Shown here piece after piece: positions 19,223 through 28,917 of a stretch of 64,000 nucleotides of DNA (positions are counted from its first letter, which is position 1; each line of letters starts with the position of its first letter). The notes beneath the pieces were generated by a model that had not been told where the DNA came from, searched no databases, and worked only from the letters and a program-made list of their open reading frames with translations. The stretch comes from Lachnospiraceae bacterium. Its GTDB lineage: Bacteria > Bacillota_A > Clostridia > Lachnospirales > Lachnospiraceae. The stretch spans positions 61,835 to 125,834 of the forward strand of contig JAQUUB010000007.1 in NCBI GenBank assembly GCA_028694115.1. The letters run 5' to 3'. Both the position numbers and the translations under genes were made by a program.

Positions 19223-19591
19223 TTATAATACTTCAGGAGCTAATGAAACAATTTTCATAAATTGTTTTTCACGAAGCTCTCTGGCTACTGGTCCAAAAAT
19301 ACGAGTTCCTCTCGGAGTCTTGTCATCTTTGATAATAACAGCAGCGTTTTCATCAAATTTAATATAAGATCCGTCCTTACGACGAGCACCTTTTACTGAA
19401 CGTACAACTACAGCTTTTACTACATCACCTTTTTTCACAACGCCACCTGGTGTTGCATCTTTAACGGTAGCAGTAATTACATCGCCAATGTTTGCATATC
19501 TTCTAGTTGAACCACCCATAACTCTAATACAAAGAATTTCTTTTGCACCAGTATTATCTGCAACTTTAAGTCTGCTTTCCTGTTGTATCAT
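19223..19591 (-). CDS. rplN: 50S ribosomal protein L14
   Basis: 122 residues, the invariant length. [19 protein letters not shown] at the start and [15 protein letters not shown] near the end are diagnostic. L14 forms the bridge to 16S helix 44 and the RsfS docking site. Confidence 0.98.
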   Translation of the reverse strand: MIQQESRLKVADNTGAKEILCIRVMGGSTRRYANIGDVITATVKDATPGGVVKKGDVVKAVVVRSVKGARRKDGSYIKFDENAAVIIKDDKTPRGTRIFGPVARELREKQFMKIVSLAPEVL

Positions 19592-19613
19592 GCTAATTCT
19601 CCTTCCAATAAGA

Positions 19614-19868
19614 TTATTTTGCTCTTTCTATAATCTCAACAAGTCTCCATCTCTTATCCTTGGATAAAGGTCTTGTTTCCATTACTTTAACTGTATCACC
19701 AATGTTACATTCGTTATTCTCATCATGAGCTTTCAATTTATAAGTTTTCTTTACAATCTTGCTGTAAAAAGGATGTTTTACATGATCTACGATTGCAACA
19801 GTAATTGTTTTGTCCATCTTGTCACTTACTACCTTACCGGTACGTGTTTTTCTAAGATTTCTTTCCAC
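19614..19868 (-). CDS. rpsQ: 30S ribosomal protein S17
   Basis: 84 residues, an OB-fold 16S rRNA binder. [20 protein letters not shown] and [19 protein letters not shown] are typical. It is between rpmC and rplN. Confidence 0.97.
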   Translation of the reverse strand: MERNLRKTRTGKVVSDKMDKTITVAIVDHVKHPFYSKIVKKTYKLKAHDENNECNIGDTVKVMETRPLSKDKRWRLVEIIERAK

Positions 19869-19918
19869 TATTTTGCTCCTTTCTTAATTTCCATATACGA
19901 TTAACACATTCGCGTCGA

Positions 19919-20125
19919 TTAGTTGTTAGAAGCCTGTTTTGTAATAACAGTCTGTATTCTCGCGATATTTTTTCTTACTTCTTTAATTCTGCTCGTATTA
20001 TCTAACTGGTTGGTCGCATTCTGGAATCTTAAATTGAAAAGTTCTTTTTTAGCAGCTACTAATTCTTCAGCTAACTCTGCAGCTGATTTAGCATTTAAAT
20101 CTTCTACATATTTATTAGTTTTCAT
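19919..20125 (-). CDS. rpmC: 50S ribosomal protein L29
   Basis: 68 residues, two helices, near the exit tunnel. Recognised by the [18 protein letters not shown] motif. The ATG at 20125 lies inside the last codons of rplP, 11 bases from its end, with GAAGGCGGTG upstream; an ATG three codons earlier has no better site. Confidence 0.96.
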   Translation of the reverse strand: MKTNKYVEDLNAKSAAELAEELVAAKKELFNLRFQNATNQLDNTSRIKEVRKNIARIQTVITKQASNN

Positions 20126-20552
20126 TTGCAACACCGCCTTCTAAATCCGCTTTAGAAACAATCTTACATCTGCATGGAAGCTTATGTGTAGCGAGACGTA
20201 ATGCCTCTCTTGCTGTTTCTTCAGCTACTCCTGAAATTTCGAACATAACACGGCCTGGTTTCACTACTGCTACCCAATACTCAAGTGTTCCTTTTCCGGA
20301 ACCCATACGAGTTTCTGCCGGTTTTGCAGTTACTGGTTTGTCTGGGAAAATTTTAATCCAAACTTTACCACCACGCTTGATATAACGTGTCATCGCAATA
20401 CGTGCGGCTTCAATCTGGTTTGATTTTATCCAACATGGTTCTAAAGCAACGATACCGTATTCACCATAGTTAATTTGGTTACCTCTAGTAGCTTTACCAG
20501 CCATAGATCCACGGAATTGTTTACGACGCTTTACTCTTTTAGGCATTAACAT
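20115..20552 (-). CDS. rplP: 50S ribosomal protein L16
   Basis: 145 residues. L16 organises the A-site finger. [15 protein letters not shown] and [17 protein letters not shown] plus [17 protein letters not shown] are diagnostic. The start ATG overlaps the rpsC stop (TAATG) and matches the MLxPKR start of the family, so it was preferred over an ATG two codons later. Its end overlaps rpmC. Confidence 0.97.
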   Translation of the reverse strand: MLMPKRVKRRKQFRGSMAGKATRGNQINYGEYGIVALEPCWIKSNQIEAARIAMTRYIKRGGKVWIKIFPDKPVTAKPAETRMGSGKGTLEYWVAVVKPGRVMFEISGVAEETAREALRLATHKLPCRCKIVSKADLEGGVANEN

Positions 20553-21208
20553 TATTTATCGCTCCCTTCCGTTCTATTCTTTGTAGGAAGTACCTCACCT
20601 TTATAGATCCATACTTTAACACCCAATTTACCGTATGTGGTGTTTGCCTCTGCAAATCCATATTCAATATCAGCTCTAAGTGTCTGAAGAGGAATAGTTC
20701 CTTCACTATAGAATTCTGTACGAGCCATTTCTGCTCCGCCAAGACGTCCTGAAACAGCAGTTTTAATACCTTTTGCTCCTGCTTTCATTGTTCTTGACAT
20801 TGTTGATTTCATAGCTCTTCTAAACGAAACACGGTTTTCTAACTGAAGTGCAATGTTTTCAGCTACTAACTGCGCATCTCTATCAGGTCTTTTGATTTCT
20901 TTGATATCAACAACTAATTTCTTGTCTGTGTATTTTGCTAGCTCTTTTTTTGTTACTTCGATTTCTTGACCGCCTTTACCGATAACAACACCAGGTTTTG
21001 CAGTAAAGATAATAACTTTCACTCTGTCAGATGCTCTTTCGATCTCGATTTTTGAGATTCCAGCACTGTACAATTTTTTCTTTAAATAAGTTCTAATATT
21101 ATAGTCTTCCACTAAATAATCTGCAAAATCAGCTTCTGCATACCATTTGGAATCCCAATCCTTAATAACACCGACTCTGAGGCCGTGAGGATTAACTTTT
21201 TGTCCCAT
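20552..21208 (-). CDS. rpsC: 30S ribosomal protein S3
   Basis: 218 residues with an N-terminal [18 protein letters not shown], a KH domain ([14 protein letters not shown]) and a C-terminal domain ([25 protein letters not shown]). It lines the mRNA entry tunnel with S4 and S5. It is 14 bases after rplV. Confidence 0.98.
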   Translation of the reverse strand: MGQKVNPHGLRVGVIKDWDSKWYAEADFADYLVEDYNIRTYLKKKLYSAGISKIEIERASDRVKVIIFTAKPGVVIGKGGQEIEVTKKELAKYTDKKLVVDIKEIKRPDRDAQLVAENIALQLENRVSFRRAMKSTMSRTMKAGAKGIKTAVSGRLGGAEMARTEFYSEGTIPLQTLRADIEYGFAEANTTYGKLGVKVWIYKGEVLPTKNRTEGSDK

Positions 21209-21222
21209 TAGATATCTCCTTT

Positions 21223-21609
21223 CTACTTCTCGTCAAGCACTACGGTGATATGGCTCATTCTTTTTTCGATTCTGTATGCTCTACCCTGTGCTCTTGGTCT
21301 AACTCTCTTCATTGTAGGTCCTTTATTTGCAAAACACTCTGCAACATAAAGTTTTTCTACATTCATTCCATTGTTATTTTCCGCATTAGCAATTGCTGAT
21401 TCGAGCAATTTTTTAATAATGCTTGAAGCATATCTAGGGTTGTAGTTCAAAATACCTAATGCACTTTGAACATCCTTGCCTCTAATGGCATCTAAAACGA
21501 AGCATGCTTTCTGAACTGACACTCTAGCATATGATAATTTTGCTGATGGTCTAGTATCTTTATTCGCATTTCTTTCTCTTTTTATTTGGGATCTATGTCC
21601 TTTAGCCAT
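21223..21609 (-). CDS. rplV: 50S ribosomal protein L22
   Basis: 128 residues. Its long beta-hairpin lines the exit tunnel and includes the macrolide-contact tip. [19 protein letters not shown] and HITVVLDEK are diagnostic. No duplication in the loop tip is visible. Confidence 0.98.
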   Translation of the reverse strand: MAKGHRSQIKRERNANKDTRPSAKLSYARVSVQKACFVLDAIRGKDVQSALGILNYNPRYASSIIKKLLESAIANAENNNGMNVEKLYVAECFANKGPTMKRVRPRAQGRAYRIEKRMSHITVVLDEK

Positions 21610-21654
21610 TTTAAATCCTCCTTTCGAATTGTACGCCTTCTGGCGTTTTGGAAA

Positions 21655-21936
21655 TTATCTAACTTTAGATTTCTTTTCGTCTTTTCCGTGACCTCTATAG
21701 GTTCTGGTTGCAACGAACTCACCAAGTTTGTGTCCAACCATATCTTCTGTTACATATACTGGAACATGTTTTCTACCGTCATGAACTGCGATCGTATGTC
21801 CAACGAACTGTGGAAAAATCGTAGAACGACGTGACCATGTTTTGATAACCTGTTTACTTCCAGCTGCATTCATAGAATCCACTTTTTTCAGTAAGCTTGC
21901 ATCTGCGAATGGTCCCTTTTTAAGTGATCTAGCCAT
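21655..21936 (-). CDS. rpsS: 30S ribosomal protein S19
   Basis: 93 residues. [38 protein letters not shown] and [14 protein letters not shown] are canonical. S19 pairs with S13 in the 30S head. Between rplB and rplV. Confidence 0.98.
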   Translation of the reverse strand: MARSLKKGPFADASLLKKVDSMNAAGSKQVIKTWSRRSTIFPQFVGHTIAVHDGRKHVPVYVTEDMVGHKLGEFVATRTYRGHGKDEKKSKVR

Positions 21937-21947
21937 ATTTCTCCTCC

Positions 21948-22790
21948 TTACTTAATGGTCTTTCCATCTCTTCTTCTTACAATCATCTTGTTAGAGTGTT
22001 TCTTTTTCTTTCTAGTCTTAAGACCAAGGGCTGGTTTACCCCAAGGTGTACAAGGACCTGAACGACCGATTCCTGTCTTACCTTCACCACCACCGTGAGG
22101 ATGGTCATTAGGATTCATAACAGAACCACGAACAGTAGGTCTAATACCCATGTGACGTTTACGTCCTGCTTTACCAATGTTAATAAGGCTGTGATCACCG
22201 TTTCCGATAACACCAACTGTTGCTCTAGCAATGATTGGCACCATTCTCATTTCGCCTGAAGGTAATCTAAGAGTTGCATATTTACCTTCTTTAGCCATCA
22301 ACTGTGCACTATTTCCTGCTGAACGAACGATCTGTCCACCCTTGCCAGGATATAATTCAATGTTGTGTACCTGAGTACCTACTGGAATGTTTTCAAGTGG
22401 TAAGCAGTTTCCTACACGTACTTCTGCTTCAGGACCATTCATGACTTTCATTCCATCAGTTAATCCTTCTGGTGCAAGAATATAAGCTTTCTCACCATCT
22501 TCATAACAGATAAGAGCAATATTTGCTGTTCTGTTTGGATCGTATTCAATACCTATTACTGTTGCTACGATTCCATCTTTTCTTCTCTTGAAATCAATCA
22601 TTCTATATTTTCTTCTAGAGCCGCCACCACGATGTCTAACTGTGATTTTACCCTGACTATTACGACCTGCATTTTTGCTAAGAGAAGTACAAAGTGATTT
22701 CTCGGGTGCATCTTTAGTGATTTCACTAAAATCAGAACCAGTCATGTTTCTTCTCGAAGGTGTATATGGGTTATAACTTTTAATTCCCAT
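21948..22790 (-). CDS. rplB: 50S ribosomal protein L2
   Basis: 280 residues. L2 supports peptidyl-transferase assembly. The C-terminal [17 protein letters not shown] with its essential His and the [18 protein letters not shown] segment are intact. It follows rplW after 70 bases that can form a GTGCA/TGCAC hairpin. Confidence 0.98.
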   Translation of the reverse strand: MGIKSYNPYTPSRRNMTGSDFSEITKDAPEKSLCTSLSKNAGRNSQGKITVRHRGGGSRRKYRMIDFKRRKDGIVATVIGIEYDPNRTANIALICYEDGEKAYILAPEGLTDGMKVMNGPEAEVRVGNCLPLENIPVGTQVHNIELYPGKGGQIVRSAGNSAQLMAKEGKYATLRLPSGEMRMVPIIARATVGVIGNGDHSLINIGKAGRKRHMGIRPTVRGSVMNPNDHPHGGGEGKTGIGRSGPCTPWGKPALGLKTRKKKKHSNKMIVRRRDGKTIK

Positions 22791-22860
22791 GATTATTCTC
22801 CTTTACATAGTTTATTATCGTGCAACTATCTGCACATAATCATCTCTCAAATAGTAGAGA

Positions 22861-23160
22861 TTATAGTCCTTCAAAGATTTCAATATCTTTGCTGTCTTCT
22901 GTTAACTGAACAATCGCTTTTTTAGTTTTCGCAGTTTTACCTGTTACAGCACCACGTCTCTTGTTCTTGCCATCTAAGTTCATTGTGTTAACATTCTTTA
23001 CTTTTGTTCCTTCGAACATTTTTTCAACAGCTTCTTTGATTTGGGTTTTGTTAGCTTCTGTATGAACTAAAAAAGTGTATTTTTTTGTTCCCATAGCTTC
23101 CATACTTTTTTCTGTAACCACTGGTTTGAGGATTACATCATAATATCTAAGACTTGCCAT
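22861..23160 (-). CDS. rplW: 50S ribosomal protein L23
   Basis: 99 residues at the exit tunnel, the docking site for trigger factor and [18 protein letters not shown] and the [13 protein letters not shown] loop are typical. Its ATG overlaps the rplD stop, implying coupling. Confidence 0.97.
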   Translation of the reverse strand: MASLRYYDVILKPVVTEKSMEAMGTKKYTFLVHTEANKTQIKEAVEKMFEGTKVKNVNTMNLDGKNKRRGAVTGKTAKTKKAIVQLTEDSKDIEIFEGL

Positions 23161-23780
23161 TATGCATACACCTCCTGGATTTTTTCAACTGCAGCTTTTG
23201 TTACGATTACAGTGTTGTATTTCAAGATGTCATATACATTGATTGTATTAGTCTGTGCTGTGATAACATCTGGAATGTTTCTTGCTGATAAAACAACATT
23301 TTTATCATTGCTATCTAAGATTACCATTGCTTTGTTAACCTTAAGGTTATTTAATACTTCCTGGAATCTCTTAGTTTTGATTTCATCAAATTTGATTTCA
23401 TCAACAACGATTAATTTATTTTCCTGTACTCTTGAAGTCAAAGCAGATTTAAGAGCAAATCTCTTTTCTTTCTTATTTAACTTGAATGAATAGTTTCTTG
23501 GCACTGGAGCAAAAACAACTCCGCCGCCTGTCCACTGTGGAGATCTTGTTGAACCCTGTCTTGCATGACCAGTTCCTTTTTGTCTCCATGGTTTTCTTCC
23601 GCCACCAGAAACTTCTGAGCGAGTTTTCGCTTTTTGTGTTCCCTGACGATTGTTTGCCAACTGCTGAACTACTGCCAAGTGTACTAAATGTTCATTTACT
23701 TCAACACCAAATACGCTGTCATTTAAGTCCATTTTGCCGACTTCCTTACCTTCCATATTATAAACAGATACGTTAGCCAT
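23160..23780 (-). CDS. rplD: 50S ribosomal protein L4
   Basis: 206 residues. The long tunnel loop is recognised by [20 protein letters not shown] and the globular part by RKPW flanks and [12 protein letters not shown]. In several bacteria L4 regulates the S10 operon through its leader RNA; the long structured leader at 25021-25271 would be the place to look. Confidence 0.98.
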   Translation of the reverse strand: MANVSVYNMEGKEVGKMDLNDSVFGVEVNEHLVHLAVVQQLANNRQGTQKAKTRSEVSGGGRKPWRQKGTGHARQGSTRSPQWTGGGVVFAPVPRNYSFKLNKKEKRFALKSALTSRVQENKLIVVDEIKFDEIKTKRFQEVLNNLKVNKAMVILDSNDKNVVLSARNIPDVITAQTNTINVYDILKYNTVIVTKAAVEKIQEVYA

Positions 23781-23810
23781 CTGTGTGTTCCTCCTTTCCT
23801 TATAAAAGCA

Positions 23811-24494
23811 CTATTTTGCTGCCTTTACAGTTTCTTTTATTGTTACTAAAGATTTTTTAGGTCCTGGTACAGCACCTTTTACTAAAAGTAAATTCTGTTC
23901 TGCATCAACTCTTACAACTTCAAGATTCTGAATTGTAATCTTTTTGCTTCCCATGTGTCCAGGCATTCCTTTTCCTTTGAATACTTTACTTGGGCTAGAA
24001 CATGCACCATTAGAACCTTGGTGACGATGGAATTTAGAACCATGTTTCATAGGTCCTCTATGCTGATTAAATCTCTTAATCGCACCCTGGAAACCTTTAC
24101 CCTTTGATGTTGCAGTTACATCAATTTTATCACCTGATTCAAAGATATCTGCTTTGATTTCCTGTGCTAACTGATATTCATCTGCATTTTCAAGTTTGAA
24201 TTCTCTTACGAATCTCTTACTAGCAACTCCAGCTTTTTCAAAATGACCTTTCATAGCCTTTGTTGTACCATTTCTGTGTACGATTTCTTTCTTTCCACCT
24301 TTGTTCTTATTGATTACTTTGTCTTTTTTATCAACGTAACCAACCTGAACTGCACTGTAACCATCATTTTCAACTGTCTTAATCTGTGTAACAACACATG
24401 GACCAGCCTGAAGTACAGTAACGGGAGTTAACACTCCGTCTTCATCGAAGATTTGAGTCATTCCGACTTTTGTTGCTAAAATAGCTTTCTTCAT
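23811..24494 (-). CDS. rplC: 50S ribosomal protein L3
   Basis: 227 residues. [20 protein letters not shown] opens the protein; the extended central arm carries [19 protein letters not shown] and [19 protein letters not shown], including the Gln usually methylated in this loop. L3 reaches the peptidyl-transferase centre. It is unusually far (208 bases) from rpsJ. Confidence 0.98.
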   Translation of the reverse strand: MKKAILATKVGMTQIFDEDGVLTPVTVLQAGPCVVTQIKTVENDGYSAVQVGYVDKKDKVINKNKGGKKEIVHRNGTTKAMKGHFEKAGVASKRFVREFKLENADEYQLAQEIKADIFESGDKIDVTATSKGKGFQGAIKRFNQHRGPMKHGSKFHRHQGSNGACSSPSKVFKGKGMPGHMGSKKITIQNLEVVRVDAEQNLLLVKGAVPGPKKSLVTIKETVKAAK

Positions 24495-24702
24495 TCTTTA
24501 ACCTCCTGTTTCATCTACAGCGGAACATAGTCTCGAACTTCGTTCGAGCCTTTCGAAGAACTCCTAGCGTAGTTCTTCCCTAGGCCTCTCAGAAATACAC
24601 GATTCTCAACCTAGTTCATTCTAGATCCGGGCGAATATAAGTGGAACATTTCTGCTACTTCTATATTAACCTATTTAGGATCACTTACTGTTTAGCTACT
24701 AC
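24495..24702 (-). other. Structured 208-base spacer between rpsJ and rplC
   Basis: Holds two strong neighbouring hairpins: CTCGAAC-TTC-GTTCGAG (24532-24548) and GAAGAACT with AGTTCTTC (24555-24578). Neither is followed by a T-run, so they are not simple terminators. The S10-L3 gap is short in most bacteria. No start codon or gene is supported here. Confidence 0.6.
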
Positions 24703-25020
24703 TTACTTGTTTTTCATTTTGATATCAATGTAAACACCAGCTGGCATTTCTAATCTAGATAATGCATCAACCGTTTTTGGTGTTGGTGTAATGATATCGA
24801 TGAGTCTCTTATGAGTTCTCTGTTCGAACTGTTCTCTGGAATCTTTGTACTTGTGTACGGCTCTAAGAATAGTTACTACTTCCTTTTTAGTAGGAAGAGG
24901 AACTGGTCCGCTCACCTGTGATCCATTCTTCTTTACAGTTTCGATGATTTTCTTGGCAGATGCATCTACTAATTGATGATCATATGCCTTTAGTGTAATT
25001 CTCATTACTTGACTTGCCAT
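24703..25020 (-). CDS. rpsJ: 30S ribosomal protein S10 (NusE)
   Basis: 105 residues. [18 protein letters not shown] and [17 protein letters not shown] are diagnostic, and the [18 protein letters not shown] loop is intact. S10 also acts as NusE in transcription antitermination. It is the first gene of the S10 operon, after a long leader, with GGAGG 12 bases before the ATG. Confidence 0.98.
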   Translation of the reverse strand: MASQVMRITLKAYDHQLVDASAKKIIETVKKNGSQVSGPVPLPTKKEVVTILRAVHKYKDSREQFEQRTHKRLIDIITPTPKTVDALSRLEMPAGVYIDIKMKNK

Positions 25021-25271
25021 AAAAAAAGTCGCCTCCTTTTCGCACTTTTAAAATCTTAAGTACGACAAGCGGTGACTGTACACTTTCCCGTGTGTGTCCT
25101 TATTAATAAAATAATACAGAACCTTTTACACATCGGTCGTTTCTACCCGTAGTAGACGTTATAATTTGTACAGTGACTTGTCGCCAGTTTCCTAACTTGA
25201 CATTCGCTCCACGGAAAACCTACTGAAAATCAGTAGCAACCTCTCGCTTCAACGCTATCAATGCCACAGCA
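25021..25271 (-). promoter_or_regulatory. Long structured leader of the S10 operon
   Basis: About 250 untranslated bases lie between the promoter and rpsJ. A long-range stem pairs CGACAAG and ACTGTAC (within 25063-25081) with GTACAGT and CTTGTCG (25168-25183), enclosing smaller hairpins. This agrees with an autoregulatory r-protein leader, as known for L4 control elsewhere; the ligand here is inferred. The rest of the gap to 25381 holds the promoter and AT-rich sequence. Confidence 0.6.
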
Positions 25272-25277
25272 AAGTCT

Positions 25278-25306
25278 AGTATACATGACTCTACTAGCCT
25301 TTTCAA
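25278..25306 (-). promoter_or_regulatory. Promoter of the S10-spc-alpha cluster
   Basis: TTGAAA (25301-25306), 17-base spacer and TATACT (25278-25283) on the minus strand, with AT-rich DNA upstream (25306-25380) that could act as an UP element. Confidence 0.75.
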
Positions 25307-25381
25307 GTATTTTTCTTCAAATTTATTAAAAATTACTTATTTTTTTTAATTTTTGTCACTAAGTAACAATTTGAATGTATT

Positions 25382-26272
25382 TTATACCTCTTTATTAGGT
25401 AATTTTACATTTATTATTATAATAGAAATAATTACAAGCAATACTCCAAATATTCCTTGTATCTCCATCATCTCGTGAAAAGCAAACACTCCTATCAGTG
25501 TTGCCACAACTGGTTCAATTGATGCAATAATGGATGCTTTGCTTGCTTCTATCCTCGATAATCCAAAAGTATACAAGATATAAGGACAAACCGTACTAAC
25601 AGTTCCTAGGCCAATTGCTACCAGCACACTCTCCGGTTTATCCATCATAATCTCTTTTACATTCGAAATTTTGATTAGAGGAAAGATTCCTATACTTGCA
25701 AATAAAAATGTATAAAGAGTAATTGTCAATGAATGATATTTCTTGTCTAGTGCATATCTTGAAAATACACTGTATAGCGCATATCCAAATCCCGATCCAA
25801 GTCCAGTGATCACCCCTATTCCTGTAATTGTTTTTGTACTGCCTAATACACCTGTCACAAAGATGCAGCCCGCAAAAGCTAAAAGGATTGAGAAAACTTT
25901 TCGCATGGTTACTTTTTCTTTAAAAAGAACTGCAGATAAAAGCATCACCATGGACGGTGCTGTATAAAGAAGTATCGCAGCAACCGATAACGAAGTCATT
26001 TGTATGGACTTGAAATAACAAACATTAAAAAATGTAAGGCTCAAAATGCCTGTTCCAATATAGCACCAGATATCCCTCCATCTGATTCTAAATAAATTTA
26101 TATTATATATTAGAAGAACAATCATCATAAAAAACAGCGCTACGAATGAACGCAACGCTGCAATTTCCATTGAATCAAATCCAAATGATGTCAGTCTTCT
26201 TACAAATATCCCTATCATTCCCCAGGTAATCCCCGCTCCTAGAATGGATAATGTTGCAAGCTTTTTTCCCAT
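25382..26272 (-). CDS. EamA/DMT-family transporter
   Basis: 296 residues with ten hydrophobic segments in two repeats of five, the EamA (drug/metabolite transporter) layout; GAGITWGMIGIFVRRLTSFG opens repeat 1 and GLGSGFGYALYSVFSRYAL repeat 2. Such proteins export amino acids or other small metabolites; the substrate is not readable. It starts one base after the symporter stop and is surely in one transcript with it. The end adjoins the AT-rich region before the S10 promoter. Confidence 0.9.
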   Translation of the reverse strand: MGKKLATLSILGAGITWGMIGIFVRRLTSFGFDSMEIAALRSFVALFFMMIVLLIYNINLFRIRWRDIWCYIGTGILSLTFFNVCYFKSIQMTSLSVAAILLYTAPSMVMLLSAVLFKEKVTMRKVFSILLAFAGCIFVTGVLGSTKTITGIGVITGLGSGFGYALYSVFSRYALDKKYHSLTITLYTFLFASIGIFPLIKISNVKEIMMDKPESVLVAIGLGTVSTVCPYILYTFGLSRIEASKASIIASIEPVVATLIGVFAFHEMMEIQGIFGVLLVIISIIIINVKLPNKEV

Positions 26273-26273
26273 T

Positions 26274-27824
26274 TTATATCATTCCGTTCTTTACATCTTC
26301 AAATTCCCGGAGCATTTCTTCTGATGGTGGTGGTGTTAATAAACTCACGACCACTATACAGATAATGCTTAACCCAAAACCAACAACCAAAGAATACAGT
26401 CCCGTTGCCACGCCTAATGTCTGTCCTGCAACAAGAGGAATGTAATCCCAAACCAACACTGCAACGGCCCCTGATATGATTCCCGCTACAGCTCCCTGAA
26501 AATTGGTACGTTTCCAGAAGAGAGAAAGTAATACGATTGGGCCAAATGCTGACCCAAGTCCTGCCCATGCATCTGAAACAAGAGTCATAATAGAATTATT
26601 AGGATTCAAGGCTATTAAGTAAGCAAGAATAGCTACAACTACAACGGTAACTCTACTAATCATTAATACCTTTCCTTCATTATCTTCCTTTGCATTCTTT
26701 TTAATTACACCTTTATAAATATCTTCTGCAACACTGGAAGCCGTGACCAAAAGTTGTGAATCTGCCGTAGACATGATTGCTGCTAAAACACCACACAGGA
26801 AAATGCCTCCAATAAAAGGCATTGAAAACTGCTCTGTAAAAACCTGTGTAATCATAGAAATAAATACATTCTCTACAGAAGATGCCCCATCTGTTCCAAG
26901 AACTGTAGGATAAAGATAAGCTCTACCAACTACACCAATAATACATGCACAGATAAGTGATAATGCTACCCATATAATAGCTACACTCTTTGACTTCTTT
27001 AGCTCCTTTTCATCTCTAACTGCCATAAAACGAACTAAGATATGAGGCATACCACAATACCCAAGTCCCCACGCAAGATTTGAAATGATATCAATTGCTT
27101 TAATTGGTTCTCCCTTATTTTCAAATAAGTTCAAGAAGGAAGCGGTACCACCTGCTACACCTGACTGATTTAAAAGGTCTGCTATATTTGTTTTTCCTAC
27201 TGTAACATACGCAATAATAGGTACCGCCAATAAAGCAATCAGCATTAACGTTCCCTGTACAAAATCTGTAACACATACAGCCCAAAATCCACCCATAAAG
27301 GTATATGTAAGGATAACGATTGCTCCAACTGCCAAAGCTACTCTGTAATCAATGTTAAATACGGTGCTAAATAATTTTCCACCTGCTGCTAATGCAGAAG
27401 CTGTATATACTAAAAAGAAGATGACAATCGTTACCGATGAAATAAACAACAATACTCTCTTTTTGTCATGAAAACGATTTTCAAAATACATTGGTAACGT
27501 CAATGAATTGTTTGCTCTAATTGTATATCTGCGAAGCCTTCCAGAAATAAATAACCAATTACAAACAGTTCCAATAAAGAGTCCGATAGCAATCCATACC
27601 TGTCCTGTACCAAATGCATAAACAGCTCCGGGTAATCCCATTAAAAGCCAACCACTCATATCGGATGCCTGTGCAGATAAAGCCGCAACAAATCCTCCTA
27701 AGTTCCTCCCCCCAAGAAAATAGTCTTCTGAACTATTGTTTTGTTTCATAAATAAAACACCAATTACAATCATTCCGATCAAATAAACGGCAAACGCAAT
27801 TAATATCCATACAGTGTTTGTCAT
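26274..27824 (-). CDS. putP: Sodium/solute symporter, PutP (Na+/proline) type
   Basis: 516 residues with about 13 membrane helices of the LeuT-like SSS family. GGRNLGGFVAALSAQASDMSG near residue 40 is the classical SSS signature of PutP, with the Na+-site Ser residues around ADSQLLVTASSVAEDIYKG. It likely imports proline with sodium; other solutes are possible. First of two genes with the EamA exporter. The ATG has AAGGAGG nine bases upstream, and the promoter at 27892-27920 shares its -35 box with the divergent methyltransferase gene. Confidence 0.92.
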   Translation of the reverse strand: MTNTVWILIAFAVYLIGMIVIGVLFMKQNNSSEDYFLGGRNLGGFVAALSAQASDMSGWLLMGLPGAVYAFGTGQVWIAIGLFIGTVCNWLFISGRLRRYTIRANNSLTLPMYFENRFHDKKRVLLFISSVTIVIFFLVYTASALAAGGKLFSTVFNIDYRVALAVGAIVILTYTFMGGFWAVCVTDFVQGTLMLIALLAVPIIAYVTVGKTNIADLLNQSGVAGGTASFLNLFENKGEPIKAIDIISNLAWGLGYCGMPHILVRFMAVRDEKELKKSKSVAIIWVALSLICACIIGVVGRAYLYPTVLGTDGASSVENVFISMITQVFTEQFSMPFIGGIFLCGVLAAIMSTADSQLLVTASSVAEDIYKGVIKKNAKEDNEGKVLMISRVTVVVVAILAYLIALNPNNSIMTLVSDAWAGLGSAFGPIVLLSLFWKRTNFQGAVAGIISGAVAVLVWDYIPLVAGQTLGVATGLYSLVVGFGLSIICIVVVSLLTPPPSEEMLREFEDVKNGMI

Positions 27825-27891
27825 AATTTTTCCTCCTTAAATTTATTATCACATTATCACTTTGCAATGCAAAAGTGCCACAATTAGACAC

Positions 27892-27920
27892 ATTATAATA
27901 TATCCCTTCCTTGACGTCAA
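27892..27920 (-). promoter_or_regulatory. Promoter of putP-EamA
   Basis: TTGACG (27915-27920), 17-base spacer, perfect TATAAT (27892-27897) on the minus strand. The -35 overlaps that of the opposite promoter through the palindrome TTGACGTCAA (27911-27920). Downstream, CACTTTTGCATTGCAAAGTG (about 27868-27887) is an inverted repeat that could be an operator. Confidence 0.8.
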
Positions 27921-27939
27921 CCTCAGGTATGGATATAAT
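27911..27939 (+). promoter_or_regulatory. Promoter of the methyltransferase gene
   Basis: TTGACG (27911-27916), 17-base spacer, perfect TATAAT (27934-27939). Two polymerases could not occupy both this and the opposing promoter at once, because the -35 boxes share bases. Confidence 0.78.
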
Positions 27940-28009
27940 CAACATAGATTATCACATTATATAATAGAACAAAATGCTACGATAAGCAGAAGTGTAAAGG
28001 AGATTTTCC

Positions 28010-28873
28010 ATGTGGATTGCAAATAATTGGAATGATTATGAGGTTATTGACGCCTCCGAGGGCGAAAAATTAGAACGTTGGGATAATTATCTTTTGGTAC
28101 GTCCTGACCCTCAGGTAATATGGAGTACCCCCAAGAAAAACCCAGGATGGAAAAAAATGAATGGACATTATCATCGAAGCAATAAAGGTGGTGGCGAATG
28201 GGAATTTTTTGATCTTCCAGAACAATGGACGATTAATTATAAAACCTTAACCTTTCATTTAAAACCGTTCAGTTTTAAGCACACTGGTCTGTTTCCTGAA
28301 CAAGCTACCAATTGGGACTGGTTCTCCGATAAAATTAAAAAAGCAAATCGTCCTATTAAAGTATTAAACTTATTTGCTTATACTGGCGGTGCAACTTTAG
28401 CAGCGGCTGCGGCTGGCGCACAGGTAACACATGTCGATGCCTCTAAAGGAATGGTTAATTGGGCAAAAGAAAACGCAAAATCTTCTGGTTTAGAGGATGC
28501 TCCTATTCGATGGCTGGTTGACGATTGTGTAAAATTTGTAGAACGGGAAATCCGTCGTGGCAGCAAGTATGATGCGATCATTATGGATCCTCCATCCTAT
28601 GGAAAAGGACCTAAGGGTGAAATATGGAAAATCGAAGAATCCATTTATCCCTTTGTAGAACTATGTACAAAAATTTTATCTGATCGACCACTTTTCTTTT
28701 TAATTAGTTCTTATACAACTGGTTTACAACCCGCTGTTCTTACCTATATGATGAATACCGCAATCGTACGCAATTTCGGTGGAACTGTAGAGGCTGATGA
28801 AATTGGATTACCCGTAAAAGATTCAGGTCTCATACTCCCCTGTGGTTCTAGTGGACGATATACCGGGAAATAG
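28010..28873 (+). CDS. Class I SAM methyltransferase, RlmI/RlmK-like
   Basis: 287 residues. The Rossmann core has motif I VLNLFAYTGGATLAAAAAG at about 121-139, an acidic HVDASKGMV strand end and the catalytic IMDPPSYGKGPKGE motif, where DPPSYG is the N4/C5-type nucleic-acid methylation signature. Family relatives (COG1092) modify 23S rRNA cytosines or guanines. The N-terminal 100 residues (NWNDYEVIDASEGEKLERW) are not a PUA domain like RlmI's, so the exact target base is uncertain. Monocistronic, with AAAGGAG site. Confidence 0.88.
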   Translation: MWIANNWNDYEVIDASEGEKLERWDNYLLVRPDPQVIWSTPKKNPGWKKMNGHYHRSNKGGGEWEFFDLPEQWTINYKTLTFHLKPFSFKHTGLFPEQATNWDWFSDKIKKANRPIKVLNLFAYTGGATLAAAAAGAQVTHVDASKGMVNWAKENAKSSGLEDAPIRWLVDDCVKFVEREIRRGSKYDAIIMDPPSYGKGPKGEIWKIEESIYPFVELCTKILSDRPLFFLISSYTTGLQPAVLTYMMNTAIVRNFGGTVEADEIGLPVKDSGLILPCGSSGRYTGK

Positions 28874-28917
28874 CATAATATAACGCCAGATCGGATTGAT
28901 CTGGCGTTATATTATGC
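28873..28917. terminator. Bidirectional terminator with 20-bp perfect stem
   Basis: Bases 28873-28892 pair without mismatch with 28898-28917 around a GGATT loop. The stem begins at the last base of the methyltransferase stop and covers the stop of the convergent ABC ATPase gene. Confidence 0.85.

Noticed and set aside
26299..26568. Open frame inside the symporter gene in another frame, same strand
   Set aside because: Out of frame within a clearly conserved Na+/solute symporter; no independent start.
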